A program made the translations under genes and the position numbers. A stretch of 64,000 nt of DNA from Thelephora terrestris (taxonomy: Eukaryota > Basidiomycota > Agaricomycetes > Thelephorales > Thelephoraceae), in the NCBI GenBank assembly GCA_015956445.1, contig WIUZ02000001.1:2356001-2420000 (forward strand). Reading direction: 5' to 3'. The notes under the pieces were generated by a model. It saw only the letters and a program-made list of their open reading frames with translations, made no database searches and had not been told where the DNA came from. This document shows, piece after piece, positions 1 through 11,446 of this stretch. Every line of letters starts with the position of its first letter. Within the stretch, counting starts at the first letter, position 1.

Positions 1-1038
1 TACTCGTCGTAATCTCTGAAATCTCCCAGCGATGTGCCTGGATGAGGTGTACTTGGTTGTGGGGACGCAGAACTTGAGGAGAATGGATGCAAAAGCGGGT
101 CAATGAAGGTTTCCTTCATCCTTGCTAGCTCGTTCACATATCTAATGCTCATCAGTCAGGCTTCGAACGGGGAGATCTGAATCATTTTACCTTTCTTCGC
201 TGGAGACGATTTCAAACAAGACTTCTTGACGAGTACGTTCTCGAGAGCCAAGGTTCGCGACCAAGTCAACCTCCGTGAGCTCACTCCAGGAAGCGGGACT
301 CATGATGCGGCTGCTATTCGATTGGGAATATGGGGTATTCGATCGAATAGTCTGCTGAATGGATGCATTATCCGCGAAACCCTTGTTGAGGTTAGGCGAA
401 GTAATAGCTCTAACGGCAGGATGTTTTCCGGATTTGATGGATAGATCCGTCCTGGAACTAGCTGGACCTGTCATAGAAAATTTACCAGGGCGATTCGAGG
501 GAATCTTCTTCATGGGTGGAGGCAGATCGCTAGCGGGAGTTGGAGAGCGCAAAGGGCGTTCGGCAGTCGGCGTAGTCGACGGGGATATGAAGGCGACCTT
601 TTTATTCACGTCCACGGTGATAGCAGTGGTTGTAGTGATCGTCGCAGTGGTATTCGTCGTTGCTTTTGATACGCTTCTGGTTATGTGGTCCGGCGGGTGG
701 GAAACTGGGGTCCGAGTTGAAGGTGCAGCATCGAGTTCTGCAGGTTTGAAGGCGGGTAAGGTTGGATGGTTGGATTGCGTCGGGGTGGAGGAGGAGCTGG
801 CTGTGTGAGAGGACTCTGCAGGGTCGGGAACAGACGTTTGGTCAATTGGTGGGAGTTGTCTAGAAGATAACTCTGGTAACGGTTTGAGGGACTTGACGGA
901 GCTCGGGGTCGCGGTGATCAATGGAGTCGGAGGCCAGTCCGGGAGGGGGCCCAGTTGAGGGACTTTCTCCTTGCTTGCGTCCTTTTCCTTGTCCTTTTGA
1001 GATCCCAGCTTGAACTTGTTGAGGAGGAAAGCTTTCAT
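1..1038 (-). CDS. RhoGEF (DH domain) protein, 3' part missing
   Basis: The product starts MKAFLLNKFKLGSQ and has about 270 residues of Ser/Thr/Pro-rich, probably disordered sequence. This leads into FEIVSSEER and, after splicing, YVNELARMKETFIDPLL, which is the start of a Dbl-homology domain. DH domains load Rho-family GTPases with GTP; in fungi this drives polarity and cell-wall growth. A 49-nt intron (190-142) joins the two halves in phase (AG|A = Arg). The gene continues past base 1, so the rest of the DH domain and any PH or CNH domain is not visible. The first ATG at 1038 is my start; an in-frame non-ATG stretch continues upstream, so an extra 5' exon is possible. It is divergent from the methyltransferase gene about 200 bp away. 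Confidence 0.8.
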
Positions 1039-1237
1039 AGTTTTCAAAGGCCCGAGAGGGCGTTGAGCGTGAGTCGAAGCCAAACCTGACTTATGCGGTG
1101 TTCCGGGGAAAGAGCGCAGAGTTGTCGGCGGAGTGGGCGGCGACGACGACGGAACAAAAATATGACTGAGAGGAGAGGAAAGAGGGAGGACAGGTGAAGG
1201 TAGGTTAGACGCTCATTTGCCTCGTTGCAACCGAACG

Positions 1238-2102
1238 ATGGACGGGACAGGCCAGCACAGGCCAGCCCACGAAACAAAATCCGAAAAAATACTGAAATAT
1301 TCAGGTTATTCGCTTCGTCAATCAGACGACGGCACGACGAATGGGACAACACTTTGGCTGGGCGGCCAAATTCTATCCGCATATCTTCCGACCCTCAAGA
1401 CGCGTCCCGGCAAAGCAATTGAGCTGGGTGCCGGAATCGGTCTCTCTGCGTACAGTCTCTTTTTGCCTTACAGCCCCCCTGCTCCCCTGACGCGTTCTCA
1501 GACTCACTCTCGCTTCACTTGGCTGGGACGTTGTGGCAACCGACCTCCAGAACGTCATCGACTTGGTTCTCAGTCAAAACGCCAGCGCTAACGCCCACCT
1601 TGTGGCCGGAAACATATCCGTCAGGGAACTCGACTGGACGGTGCAACCTGAACACTGGTCCTGGACCGACACTAAATCAGTGTCTGCACGTTCCCCAGCC
1701 AAGGACCCTCCCGCTGCGCATCCGCTTGGACCCCCTTTCGACCTGATCGTGACCTCCGATACCCTATATACCCCCCAACTCGCCCAGCCACTTCTGCGAA
1801 CAATCTATACCCTGGCTTCCCTTTCCCATGCCGGTGGCAAATCTCCATTGATACTTCTATGCTTTGAGAGACGTGATCCGTTGCTGATTGATCACACTCT
1901 AAATGATGCATACCAAGTTTGGGGATTGAAGCCAGAACGCATCCCTAACAAAAAACTGGTCCAAGCAATGGAAAAGGCGGGCCTTAGGTGGAATAAAGAG
2001 GATTGGGATGGTGTTGAATTATGGAAACTCAAGCTTGAGAAGCCCTCAAAAGGGGCCAGTGAGACGGCGGCGTCATCGACAGAGCACGTCGCGGTCCGAT
2101 GA
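1238..2102 (+). CDS. METTL21/Efm-type protein methyltransferase (Methyltransf_16)
   Basis: Two exons (1238-1449, 1502-2102) give a 270-residue protein. Motif I is ELGAGIGLSALTLASLGW, formed across the intron, followed by VVATDL, the acidic end of strand 2 that binds the ribose of S-adenosylmethionine. FDLIVTSDTLYTP holds the D-x-x-Y motif typical of METTL21-like lysine methyltransferases. Known members methylate translation factors, Hsp70 or other proteins; I cannot name the substrate. Length is normal for a single-domain family member. The ATG at 1238 is the first in frame and leaves a short N-terminus before the conserved WLGGQIL segment. Confidence 0.85.
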
Positions 2103-2291
2103 ATTGTACAGATTCTACATCCGTAATAAATCGTAATCGTAAAGGCATGTAAGGAGAGCGTACACCCCCGGAAATCAAGAGGGATTGGCGTTATTATCGG
2201 TTTTGATTGCGGCTCGATTCTTCTCTGGAGAAGGGTGGGCACTTCGAGAAATGATTGATATTCGTACAACTTGAGGATCAAACAATACCAC

Positions 2292-2982
2292 TTACGAAAC
2301 GAGCGGGTCTGCATCACCATCTGCATCCTCTCTTCTTGAGGACACAAGCCTCAGGTTTCTATCGAACCCATGTTGTGACTACGAATTCGATCAGGATACT
2401 GTCCAACACCAAACAGGAGGTTGCCTCGTACCAAATCTCTCCATGTCTCCTCCTCGTCATTCTCCGTCTGAAGCTGGTAAATTTGGAGAAATCCCTTGAA
2501 CCTACGTTCTTCTGATTAGTAAATTTTGGACGGTTCGTTCAATGTCAATCACGCACGTTAAGCACCCAGTGTCTGTAACATCCATGAACTCCCTCAACTC
2601 CTTTTTCGTGTCTTCAGAGAACGGTGTCCCATTGGTATCCGTGGCCCATGCGTCCAGACCTTCACTAGACAAGTATGCGCCTTCCGGCGGGCTTAAGAAA
2701 ACGTATCGTTTCCCGTTTGGCCCGTCAGGTGGTGGAGATGTGCAATACTTTGCAAAAATGTGTTTGAGACACCGCTCGAACTAATACCATCATCAGGAGG
2801 AAACCAGGCATGAGGTTTGTCGAATGACAAGATGCAGCATACAATCCCACCTCATCGGAGATCGACCCGTCGCTAGTGAGCAACTGAGCGGCCCCCGCAT
2901 TTCTGTGACCTTGACGGGCTCCAAGCTCGGGAGTGTTTGGACGAGGTCCGGGAGATTGAACCCTTTCCAAGTCTTGACGCAT
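2292..2982 (-). CDS. Small EF-hand-like protein of unknown function
   Basis: Four exons (2982-2851, 2780-2557, 2501-2432, 2378-2292) join in phase to give 170 residues. After a Pro-rich start comes DEFERCLKHIFAKYC, then LSSEGLDAWATDTNGTPF, then DVTDTGCLTFKGFLQIYQLQ and ETWRDLSQHGFD. The layout (acidic loop, helix, GFL-hydrophobic helix, then a Trp) resembles the degenerate EF-hands of Miro-like proteins. No complete canonical calcium loop is visible, so calcium binding is not claimed. I do not recognise the family. Consistent splice phases and short GT-AG introns of 53-70 nt support a real gene. It is divergent from GTR1. Confidence 0.65.
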
Positions 2983-3137
2983 CAGTATCCTGGGAGGGCG
3001 CCCTCTGTAAGAAACTAAGGGAGAGAGATATCGTAGGAAAGAGAGATTTCGTGATCGGCAGTTGGATCAGATCAACCTCGTCTCTTTCAAATCTCGACCA
3101 CGATCATCCAAGCCCGCAAGATTCGAAACTCGAACCC

Positions 3138-4345
3138 ATGGCCATGAGGAAAAAGGCGAGACCTATCTCGTAAACGGTCATCCTCACCGTAAACATCCGT
3201 TCATTCACAGGTTCTGCTCATGGGTGCCTCAGGGAGCGGCAAGACTTCTATGCGGTCCCTCATATTGTCCGTCCCTTCCAAATCATGAGATCACCCCACA
3301 ACCACCGAAACCAAAACACACTATCCTCCCAGTTCGAATAATCCCGCATCTCTAACGACGAGGTTCGGGGCAACTATCGATGTGGAACAAAATCACGTCC
3401 GCTTCCTTGGTGACCTGGTCCTCAACCTTTGGGACTGCGGCGGTCAGGACTCCTTCATGGATAGCTACCTATCTACCCAACGGTCCACGATATTCCAGCA
3501 TGTCGCGGTGATGATTTATGTCTTTGATATCGAGACACGAGAAGCTATCAAAGATCTCGGTTATTACCGCGACTGTGCTGATGGGCTAAAGAAGTATAGT
3601 CCAGAAGCCAAAGTATTCCTGCTCGTGCATAAGATGGATCTCGTGCGAGAGAATGTCGAGGGTGTGTTGGCAAAGAAGAGGGCGCAACTCGAACAGGAGA
3701 GCGGCGACCTTGCGGTCACCGTGTTTGGAACGAGCATCTACAACGAGAGTCTGTACAGGGTACGCTATCGTACCTTTCTCTCCTAATTTATGATTCTACG
3801 TTTCCGTTCACTAGGCCTGGTCTCGTATCGTCCACAGTCTAATCCCAAACGCTAACATCCTGTCAAAACATCTCTCCACCCTCGCACAAGCATGCAGCGC
3901 CACCGAGGTCGTCCTCTTCGAACGCACAACCTTCCTCGTGATCGCCACTTCCTCAGATGCAGAGCAAGACGTCGAGGATCCTCACAAACTCGATGGCATT
4001 CGCTACGAACGAACCTCCGAGTTGATCAAAGCATTCAAATACTCGTGTGTAAGGGCCAGAGAAGAGTTTCATTCACTCGAGATAGAACTCTCAGAGTTTA
4101 CCGCGGTGTTGGACGAACTCACTCGAAACACTTACGTCTTAATCATCGTGCACAATCCAACAATCGGTCGGTCCTCCCTCCTTTCTCTCCGTTTTTTTCT
4201 TTGCGAACCCCCCTCGTGGTCTGATTGAAACGTCGGTCTAATGCGCTTGTTCGCTTTGTTAGAAACCGCTGCATTGAAAATGAACATATGTCTGGCCAGG
4301 AATAAGTTTGAGGAGCTTCAAACGGACTCGCTTTTCTCTTCATAA
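3138..4345 (+). CDS. GTR1: Rag-family small GTPase, RagA/Gtr1
   Basis: Five exons (3138-3155, 3211-3266, 3333-3759, 3815-4166, 4263-4345) encode 311 residues, the usual Gtr1/RagA length. The P-loop is MGASGSGKTSMRS, followed by GATIDVE, LWDCGGQDSFM and the HKMD guanine-specificity motif; the C-terminal roadblock-type half is intact. Gtr1 pairs with Gtr2 on the vacuole and signals amino-acid sufficiency to TORC1. The first exon encodes only six residues, MAMRKK, and joins VLLMGASGSGK in phase only if the intron starts with GC (GCGAGA). The GT alternative 14 nt downstream has no ATG in the required frame. Confidence 0.93.
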
Positions 4346-4848
4346 TTTCTCCGAGTTCCCAGTCTCCCGGTCATACCCCTCAAACTCTAGTCGGTGGATG
4401 GAATCATGATCCTCGCAACCGACATTTAGGGGGATGTTCGAGTGGGGCACAGTCCCGCGGGCGCCATGAACTGGTGATCGCCCCATAATTATTCCACCTG
4501 CCGCCCTTCGCTTCCTCCACGCCGCAATTTCCCCCCTATTACCCACGTTTCGTGCGTATATCTGCGATACGATAAAACACATGGAACCCTTCGGTCATAT
4601 ACTCAATACAATATCTAAAACAGAACAGAGTTGACATCATTCCAAGTCGACCCAAAGCGCGTTTCGTGAGTATCAACAATGGCTATTATATGGGGCCGTC
4701 TGACACGAGGCTCAACTCTGAGGTCTGCACTGACGCGCGAAAAGTGTACCTTCGCCGTTTAGTAAAACAAGGTTACAGACTGGTCATCGAGAACGTCAAA
4801 GCTGAACCGGTGAACGTGAGAGCACAGGAACACGAGGAAGCATAACCC
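4346..4848. other. Convergent intergenic gap
   Basis: This lies between the GTR1 stop and the PRP28 stop, which face each other. I find no convincing reading frame, RNA gene or repeat; it should hold the two 3' UTRs. Confidence 0.6.
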
Positions 4849-7492
4849 TTATCCTTGGTCCTCTGCGTCACGCTTCCTCTTCATGTCTCTAGTGATCTTA
4901 TGCTGCGCAGCTTCATGCTTCGCCAACTCTTGCGATAACTTCGAAACCGGACTCTTGGAAATTTCTATGAAAGAGTGAATTTCAGAGATCACCTCACCCG
5001 AAAGCCAAGGGTAACGAAAAACATACCCTGCTTGAGGTCGTACATGACCTCGTCGTCGTCGTTCGACAAGAACGTGATCGCTACTCCTTGCTTTCCAGCA
5101 CGACCAGTTCGTCCGATACGATGAATATAGGCCTCGATCGTGTTCGACATCTGGTAGTTGATGACCAAACTGACGTCTGTGACATCGATACCACGACCAG
5201 CGAGATCTGTGGCCACAAGGACATCTGCATCTCCGGAGCGGAGAGCTTGCAAGGCCGCCTCTCGCTGCTCTTGGTTCTTTCCAGAGTGCAAGGTAGATGC
5301 GTTCCACTATAGAACGACGCAATGAGACGATGGTGGGGTCACAGGAAGGAAGGTATCTTACGCCTGCGCGAGAAAGGTCCTTGGCAACCATATCCGCCGT
5401 CTTCTTCTGATTGACGAAGACGATGATGGGCGAAGCGTAGTCGCCGCTGTTGAGAATCTCCAACAACCGTTGCCTGGATATAAACAGGGTGAGCTTATTT
5501 CAACACAGGAGTCGAGAGAAGCCTCCCACTTTCTCTTTTCATCTCCCTGAACGAATTCGACATTTTGTTCGACGGTGTCCACAGCTCTACCTGCCTCACC
5601 GATCGTGATGATTGCCGGTTTCTTGAGGTACTTCTTGGCCAGGCGTTCGACCGGGGGAGGCATCGTAGCCGAGAATAGGGTGGTCACTCTGTTCCGTCCC
5701 TTCTTCACCATAGTCTCTCCGTCGACATCCATCTGCTCTCCTTGCTCCTCACCTTCCATAGTTTCGCTTGGAAGCTTATCCAAGATAAAAGTGAGATCGG
5801 CTTCGAAGCCAAGGTTGACCATTCGGTCAGCTTCATCCATGACGACGTATCGACATTGCGAAAGGACAAGCACATGTCTTTCGATGACGTCCTTTAATCG
5901 ACCGGGGGTCGCGATGATGATCTCTGCACCTGCGCGGAGGTTGAATTGTTGCTCCTCAACTGAACGCTATTGAGATGGCGTTAGCCCCGGCGCCGAGGTT
6001 ATCGTTATTTTTCCGACTCACCCCTCCGACAATGGAAACACAAGTGAACCCTAACGGACCGGCGAACTTCCTGGTTTCCGATTCAATTTGTTGGGCTAAT
6101 TCACGTGTGGGGGCCATTATCAGAGAGTACGGTCCAAGATGTCGGTTATCATCAGTAAAAGGTGGTAGGCTCGATATGAAGCTGAGCATGGGAATGACAA
6201 AAGCAGCCGTTTTACCCGAACCTAAATTGATTTTTTAGGGCGAGAAGCATTACATCGGGGAGAAGACATCTCACCAGTCTCAGCAATGCCAATGATATCG
6301 CGATTTTGCATACCAATCGGAATAGCCTGTCTCTGGATAGGCGATGGTTCCTTGTAGCCCACCTGATCTATGATTTCGAGGATCTGAGGAGGGATAGAAG
6401 ACTCCTCCCAGGACCGTAGAGGATGGGGGATTAAACCACCTAACCTAGGCATAAGAGAATGTAGATTAAGGGGGATGCCAAGCGTGCGCACCTCGAGCAG
6501 CAATGCTGAAGTCCTCCCTGAAGATACGCCAATCTCTGTCCTTCATTTCGTGGAGGGGTTTGTCAGACCAATGCCTTTCGTCAATGCCATTCTTGGCAGC
6601 GCGCCTTCTTTCCATCGGATCTGTGTGCTGAGAATCAACTCCTGGCCTCCGCGCGCCGTGGTAATCATCCATTCCCGCAATATGCCCACGGCCGAACATG
6701 ACTTGAGCCACTCCCTGACCTGGGACTACGGGAGGAGCGGGCATGTCTGCAGCGGTGTCGTCTTGTGTATCCCAGTCAAAGACAAACTTCCGATCGTTCA
6801 TCTTGCGAATTTTCCTCTTCTTCTTGTCCACTCCAAGGTAACGCGACCGGATCGCGCTGAGATCAGTGTCAGACATTGGTGGGAGATCTGGGGTGGTTTC
6901 CTGGTTAGATGGCGAGGTCGGGGGTCGCATTGTGTTTGAGGTCGACGGATGCGAGGGTTGAGTAGTTGCCTTTTCGCGTTGAGCTCTGGGAGCTGTAGGG
7001 ATCCCATTTTGAAATCCTCCGTTGGCCAAGGGAGGATGCTGTCGTCTTTCGCGATCCTTACCACTACTCCGGCCACTGTGTCTATCGTCATCTGTAGAAC
7101 AGAAGCAGCATGAGACTATGTTCGTGACGTGTGAATCAACTAAGACACTGACCGCGTGTACCACTTGAGCCATACCTAGATTCCCTGTTGCGATCCCTGT
7201 CGCGAGCCCGGTACTCCTCGGCCTCACGTTCTAGAACGTCTCGGTCTTTACGTTTGCGCTCCGCCTTTTCTCTCTGTTCCTGTTCTTCTTGTTGATGCTT
7301 GGCGAGAGCCAACTCCGCACGTTGCGCACTTGTGAGAAACCTGGGCTGGTAGTCGGGGTGGGTGGTCAAGGTTAATCCAAAGGAAACGGCTTGTGGAGAT
7401 TACGGTGGGCTTACTCTGGAAGCGGCTTCCTTTTCTTCCTTCTGTTTCTGGAGGAGCGTTTCAATGGATATAGGCTGAGCCTGGTCAGCCAT
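4849..7492 (-). CDS. PRP28: DEAD-box splicing helicase Prp28/DDX23
   Basis: About nine exons encode roughly 730 residues. The N-terminus is charged and RD-rich, followed by [11 protein letters not shown] and the linker [19 protein letters not shown]. Helicase motifs in order: Q motif ([14 protein letters not shown]), AETGSGKT split by an intron, [61 protein letters not shown] and [10 protein letters not shown]. In yeast Prp28 exchanges U1 for U6 at the 5' splice site; KFVFDWD and SATMPP-VERLA mark this subfamily. All splice junctions I checked keep phase. The start is the ATG at 7492 ([17 protein letters not shown]). It is divergent from BNA7 with 288 bp between start codons. Confidence 0.95.
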
Positions 7493-7780
7493 GATCGTGG
7501 TCACGGTGGCTGGTGGAAGTGATCACAGATTAGGGTTCGGAACATGGTTAACGCTCTCACTTTGGGAGATTTTACCCCAGTATCGGACAGCCGGACAACC
7601 GCACATTTGCACACCTTCCCGGGGTTTCGTTCACGGGGAGTTTCGACCTGGACCGCGCCAACGTGCGCAGTGCCCAGAGGGTATATAGGCCCCCTCTCAG
7701 ATCCGAGGACCCCTCATTGACCAGCATCCTCCTCCTTCCCCTCCTTAATCACCTGCGAAACTTTCTTGACTTTCTTGACA

Positions 7781-8677
7781 ATGCACCACTGCTTCGACGT
7801 CGCGTACGGTTTTGACCAACTCCAACGCTTTGATGCATTCATTCCGGCGAACCACAAGTCAAGGTGTATCGTATTTGTGCACGGAGGGGCATGGAGATCG
7901 TAAGCACAACTTACCCCTCCCTCTGTCTCCCCCACCCAGTTTCTGATGCTCTACCTTTCATGATTACGTAGAGAGGATAAAAGAGATCACACTGACCTGG
8001 CTCGAAAGATCGCAAAGAACACCCAAAGCGTCGTATTGGTGCCAAATTATCGCCTTACACCGAAGGAGCCTACGCCAGTGAATAAGATTTACCACCCGTC
8101 CCACGCAAGCGACATCCTTCTCTTCTTGACCAGGGTGCTCGTCTGGGACGGCCCCCCCGGGACCAACATCGAGGAGGCCCTCAAGGAGATCTACCTCATC
8201 GGACACAGCTGCAGCGCCCACATGATCGCTTCGATCGTCCTCGATTCCACCTCCATCACTCCTTCACTCAACACTCCCACCAGACTACTTGATGCCATCA
8301 AGGGCGTCGTTATGTCTGAGGGTATCTTTGACCCTGACCAACTCGTCTCATGCTTTCCCCAGTACCGCGAGTGGTTCGTGGCCAACGCCTTTGGTGGAAT
8401 CTCCAAGTTCTCCGACTTCTCCGTCTTCAACTACTCCTCTCGCGACCACATGGATTCCACCCGCTGGCTCATCATTCATTCCAAGGGCGACTCCCTGATC
8501 GACGCTGGCCAGAGCCAGGCCATGTACGAACACATCTGCAGATTGTACCTCAAGCAAAACCTTCCCGTAGACAAGCACGTTTACTTCAACACCGACGGGC
8601 TCCAGGCGGAACACAACGAAATCTTCAAGGAGGACAAGTATATCGAGATGGTCTCATCTTTCATCCTTCGCGCTTAG
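7781..8677 (+). CDS. BNA7: Kynurenine formamidase (arylformamidase)
   Basis: Two exons (7781-7899, 7972-8677) encode 274 residues of alpha/beta-hydrolase fold. The oxyanion motif is VHGGAW, cut by the intron; NYRLTP follows, and the nucleophile elbow is LIGHSCSAH. Candidate acid and base are Asp in HSKGDSLID and His in LQAEHNEIF. The enzyme hydrolyses N-formylkynurenine to kynurenine and formate, the second step of tryptophan breakdown. Identification rests on this fold and on kynureninase and kynurenine monooxygenase lying directly downstream on the same strand. The elbow is G-H-S-C-S, with Ser where the last Gly of GxSxG is usual. No signal peptide, so probably cytosolic. Confidence 0.85.
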
Positions 8678-9029
8678 ATCCTAGACTCTTCAGTCCTTTA
8701 CCCCTCTTTCCCAAATCTCTTGTTCTCACCATGGGCAGATATCGTATGCTTTCTCGGATTTAATTATTTGTACGCGCAGAACCTATGCACACCTGTGTAC
8801 AAATTATATGCGTTTATCATTGACCCAGGATCCCAACCCGCTGTCCGATAACGCCGCTGCCCCTTTTTACTGGCCTAGTTTTGTGAGTACTTTACGCAGT
8901 CGAGTGAACTATGGTCCGTCCGATGAGCCGAAAGATGCGGGTCTTAAACGCACACACGACTACCCGAGCGTTCGACACCAACCCCCACTTCCGGACCTTC
9001 TCGTCTCGCTAACCTTAACCACCTGCGAA
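8678..9029. other. BNA7-BNA5 intergenic region
   Basis: 352 bp between the BNA7 stop and the BNA5 start. A reading frame runs in from upstream, but the conserved kynureninase sequence begins at the ATG at 9030, so I treat the stretch as 3' UTR plus promoter. The palindrome seen upstream of BNA4 is absent here. Confidence 0.6.
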
Positions 9030-10673
9030 ATGACTCTGACCAGCGAGAGCTATCGAGACGAGTTTATCCTTCCCGATAATAAGAGCGTCTGTGCGATCAA
9101 AGTTGAGCCTGAGAAACAAGGTGAATCGCATCTTGTCCACGCCTCATCACGACTTCAACCTACTCCAGATTCTACTTGCGTTTATCTCTGCGGAAATTCT
9201 CTGGGTGCCTGCCCAAAGAAATCTCAGGTCCTGATCCAGGAGGAATTGAATGTCTGGAGCAAACTGTGCGTTTTGTCGGTCACTCGGTTAATTTCTCGGG
9301 ACTAAACGTGATGCAATTCATAGTGCTGTTGAAGGCCACTTTCATCATCCACATGGGAGACCCTGGACAGAAGTACTGGACGGGGTTCATCCCTTGATGG
9401 CTGAGATTGTAGGTGAGAAAGTTCCCGAGAAGGCGAAGGACACAGTCTCAATAAAGCCCTTAATCTCAGGTGCAAAGCCGGAAGAAGTCTGCGTAATGGG
9501 AACCCTGACTGCAAACCTCCACCTGATGATGTTGCAATTTTACAAACCCACGTCAGAGCGATACAAGATCCTGTGCGAGGCCAGAGCCTTCCCTTCGGAT
9601 CAGGTCAGTGGTACCCTGAATAGCATATGCCCAGACGGTCACTCACGCGACTGCCTTAGTACGCTTTTGCCTCCCAGGTTCAGAATCATGGCTTTGACCC
9701 CAAGGACGCCATTATTGAGATCGGGCCCAGAGAAGGCGAATTTTGGGTGAGGGAAGAAGACATCTTGGACACCATTGAGAAGGAGGGTTCAAAGATTGCC
9801 CTTGTTCTCTTCGGCGGCCTCTCCTATTATACAGGGCAATGGTTCCCAATGAAGTCTGTGACCAAGACGGCAAAAGCCAAGGTACGTTCACAAATCTCTG
9901 AGAATAGCGATTTTCAAATTGACGACGTGCTACCAGGGATGCATTTGCGGATGGGACCTGGCCCACGCGGTTGGTAATGTACCGCTTTCGTTACATGAAT
10001 GGGACGTAGACTTTGCCGTGTGGTGCACATACAAATACCTGAACTCTGGACCCGGGGGGATCGCAGGATTCTTTATCCATGAGAAGTGGAACGGAATGGA
10101 GACCCCGAAGTGAGCGGTCATACTCCCCTTCACTCGGTTTGATAAGCTGAAAACGAAAACAGATACGCTGGTTGGTGGGGGCAGTCCGTGGACACCCGAT
10201 TCCAGATGGGTCCGAAATTTACTCCGATCCCCGGCGCCCAAGGATTCCAGCAATCAAATCCAGCCGTCCTGACCGTCGCATCGCTTCTGGGGTCGTTGCA
10301 GACCTTTAAGAGAGCAGGAATGATGGGCCCACTTCGCAAGCGGTCCAAGATGCTCACGGGAAAGCTGGAGAGCCTTTTCCACCAATCCAAGTTCTTCGTA
10401 CCCCCTGAGAAGGCGTCGATGAGGAGTGATCCGGGTTTTACCATTATCACTCCACCCGATCCCGAGTCCCGAGGTGCTCAACTGTCGCTTCTTTTCTTGC
10501 CACAGGGGACGGGCGTGATGGACAAAGTGTTCGCGGGGTTGAAGGAATGGGGTGTCATTGGCGACGATCGAAAACCGGATGTAATCAGGTTGGCACCGAC
10601 CCCACTATACAATACGGAGGAAGATGTGGAAGCTGCTGCGAAATATCTGGACGTTGTCCTCGCTAGCCTGTGA
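9030..10673 (+). CDS. BNA5: Kynureninase
   Basis: Five exons (9030-9265, 9324-9603, 9660-9881, 9937-10109, 10163-10673) encode 473 residues. Family landmarks: [12 protein letters not shown] near the N-terminus, [48 protein letters not shown], and [13 protein letters not shown], where the Lys forms the Schiff base with pyridoxal phosphate. The enzyme cleaves 3-hydroxykynurenine to 3-hydroxyanthranilate and alanine. Length matches the family and all junctions are in phase with GT-AG ends. It sits between BNA7 and BNA4 on the same strand, making a three-gene pathway block. Confidence 0.96.
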
Positions 10674-10853
10674 AACCAATGTATGAACGGTGTTCTGAAG
10701 TGTATACTTGACCCACTCGATTGCGCATGTATGGATTTGATCTGTTCGTCTTTACGAACTCTGCAGGTAGAATTGATTAATCTTTTGGGGTCTGTTGGTA
10801 AAGGTTAGATTTCTCGGGGTTTGTTGGATAACCCTTAACCAAAGGGCGACTTT

Positions 10854-10866
10854 ACCAACGGTTGGT
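10854..10866. promoter_or_regulatory. Palindrome 1, candidate operator
   Basis: ACCAAC-G-GTTGGT is a perfect 6-1-6 inverted repeat. It shares the core CCAAC-N-GTTGG with the second copy 59 bp downstream. Symmetric sites of this size are typical for dimeric DNA-binding proteins; no factor is identified. Confidence 0.4.
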
Positions 10867-10912
10867 GACTGTACGAACATCGGTCAATCTTTTGGGGCCT
10901 GAGGCGAGATTG

Positions 10913-10925
10913 TCCAACTGTTGGA
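10913..10925. promoter_or_regulatory. Palindrome 2, candidate operator
   Basis: TCCAAC-T-GTTGGA is a perfect 6-1-6 inverted repeat with the same CCAAC-N-GTTGG core as palindrome 1. It lies about 520 bp upstream of the BNA4 start codon. Confidence 0.4.
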
Positions 10926-11360
10926 TAAGTTCTCGCAACCGGTAGTAGGAAACAAAACTCTCGGATCTTTTACCAATTTCACCTGCACAGTGGCGAAGCG
11001 AGGCGCTCGGAGATTTTTATCGCAAAGTCACCTACGTAAGTAAATGGAAGAATAGACGATCGGATGAATCGAACACTCCCTCGACCGGCGGCGGGGGAGG
11101 AACTTGTTCACGAACCTCGAGACTGCATCCTGAGCGGTGGCTACCCCGAGGGAAGCAGAACAATCGACCAATATTTTATCGTGCACAGCGAGTGGTACCA
11201 TAGGGACGGTACCTCGGCTAGATCATCCCGCCACCCGCCGGCACACAAGTGGCATCTTACAAACCATCTTCAAAAATGACTTTGGTCTTTCCCCCCCGCT
11301 TAACTCAGACGACACGTACCACAGCCAGCTGTGCTTGGGGACAGCACTCTCAGCCCTCGT

Positions 11361-11361
<1 letters not shown>

Positions 11362-11420
<59 letters not shown>
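11362..11420. repeat. Compound microsatellite (CA)n(CT)n
   Basis: About 15 CA units followed directly by about 15 CT units, ending 26 bp before the BNA4 ATG. It therefore lies in the 5' UTR or core promoter. The pyrimidine-rich half resembles the CT-rich tracts often found near fungal transcription starts. Confidence 0.95.
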
Positions 11421-11424
<4 letters not shown>

Positions 11425-11446
11425 ACCTTCCTAGTTTTCTCCAGAA

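Larger units (their letters stand above)
10674..11446. promoter_or_regulatory. BNA5-BNA4 intergenic region with repeats and palindromes
   Basis: 773 bp with no supported gene. From 10779 to 10925 it is built of related short motifs. A 16-bp word (AATCTTTTGGGG plus CTG) occurs at 10779-10794 and, with one change, at 10886-10901. GGGG-N3-GTTGG-TAA-like units recur at about 10787 and 10817. Two 13-bp palindromes sit at 10854-10866 and 10913-10925. A CA/CT microsatellite lies near the BNA4 start. A promoter role is inference from position. Confidence 0.55.

Noticed and set aside
3062-3170. GT donor for GTR1 intron 1 with a longer N-terminus
   Set aside because: The frame required (ending GETYL) has no ATG, whereas MAMRKK joins VLLMG directly with a GC donor.
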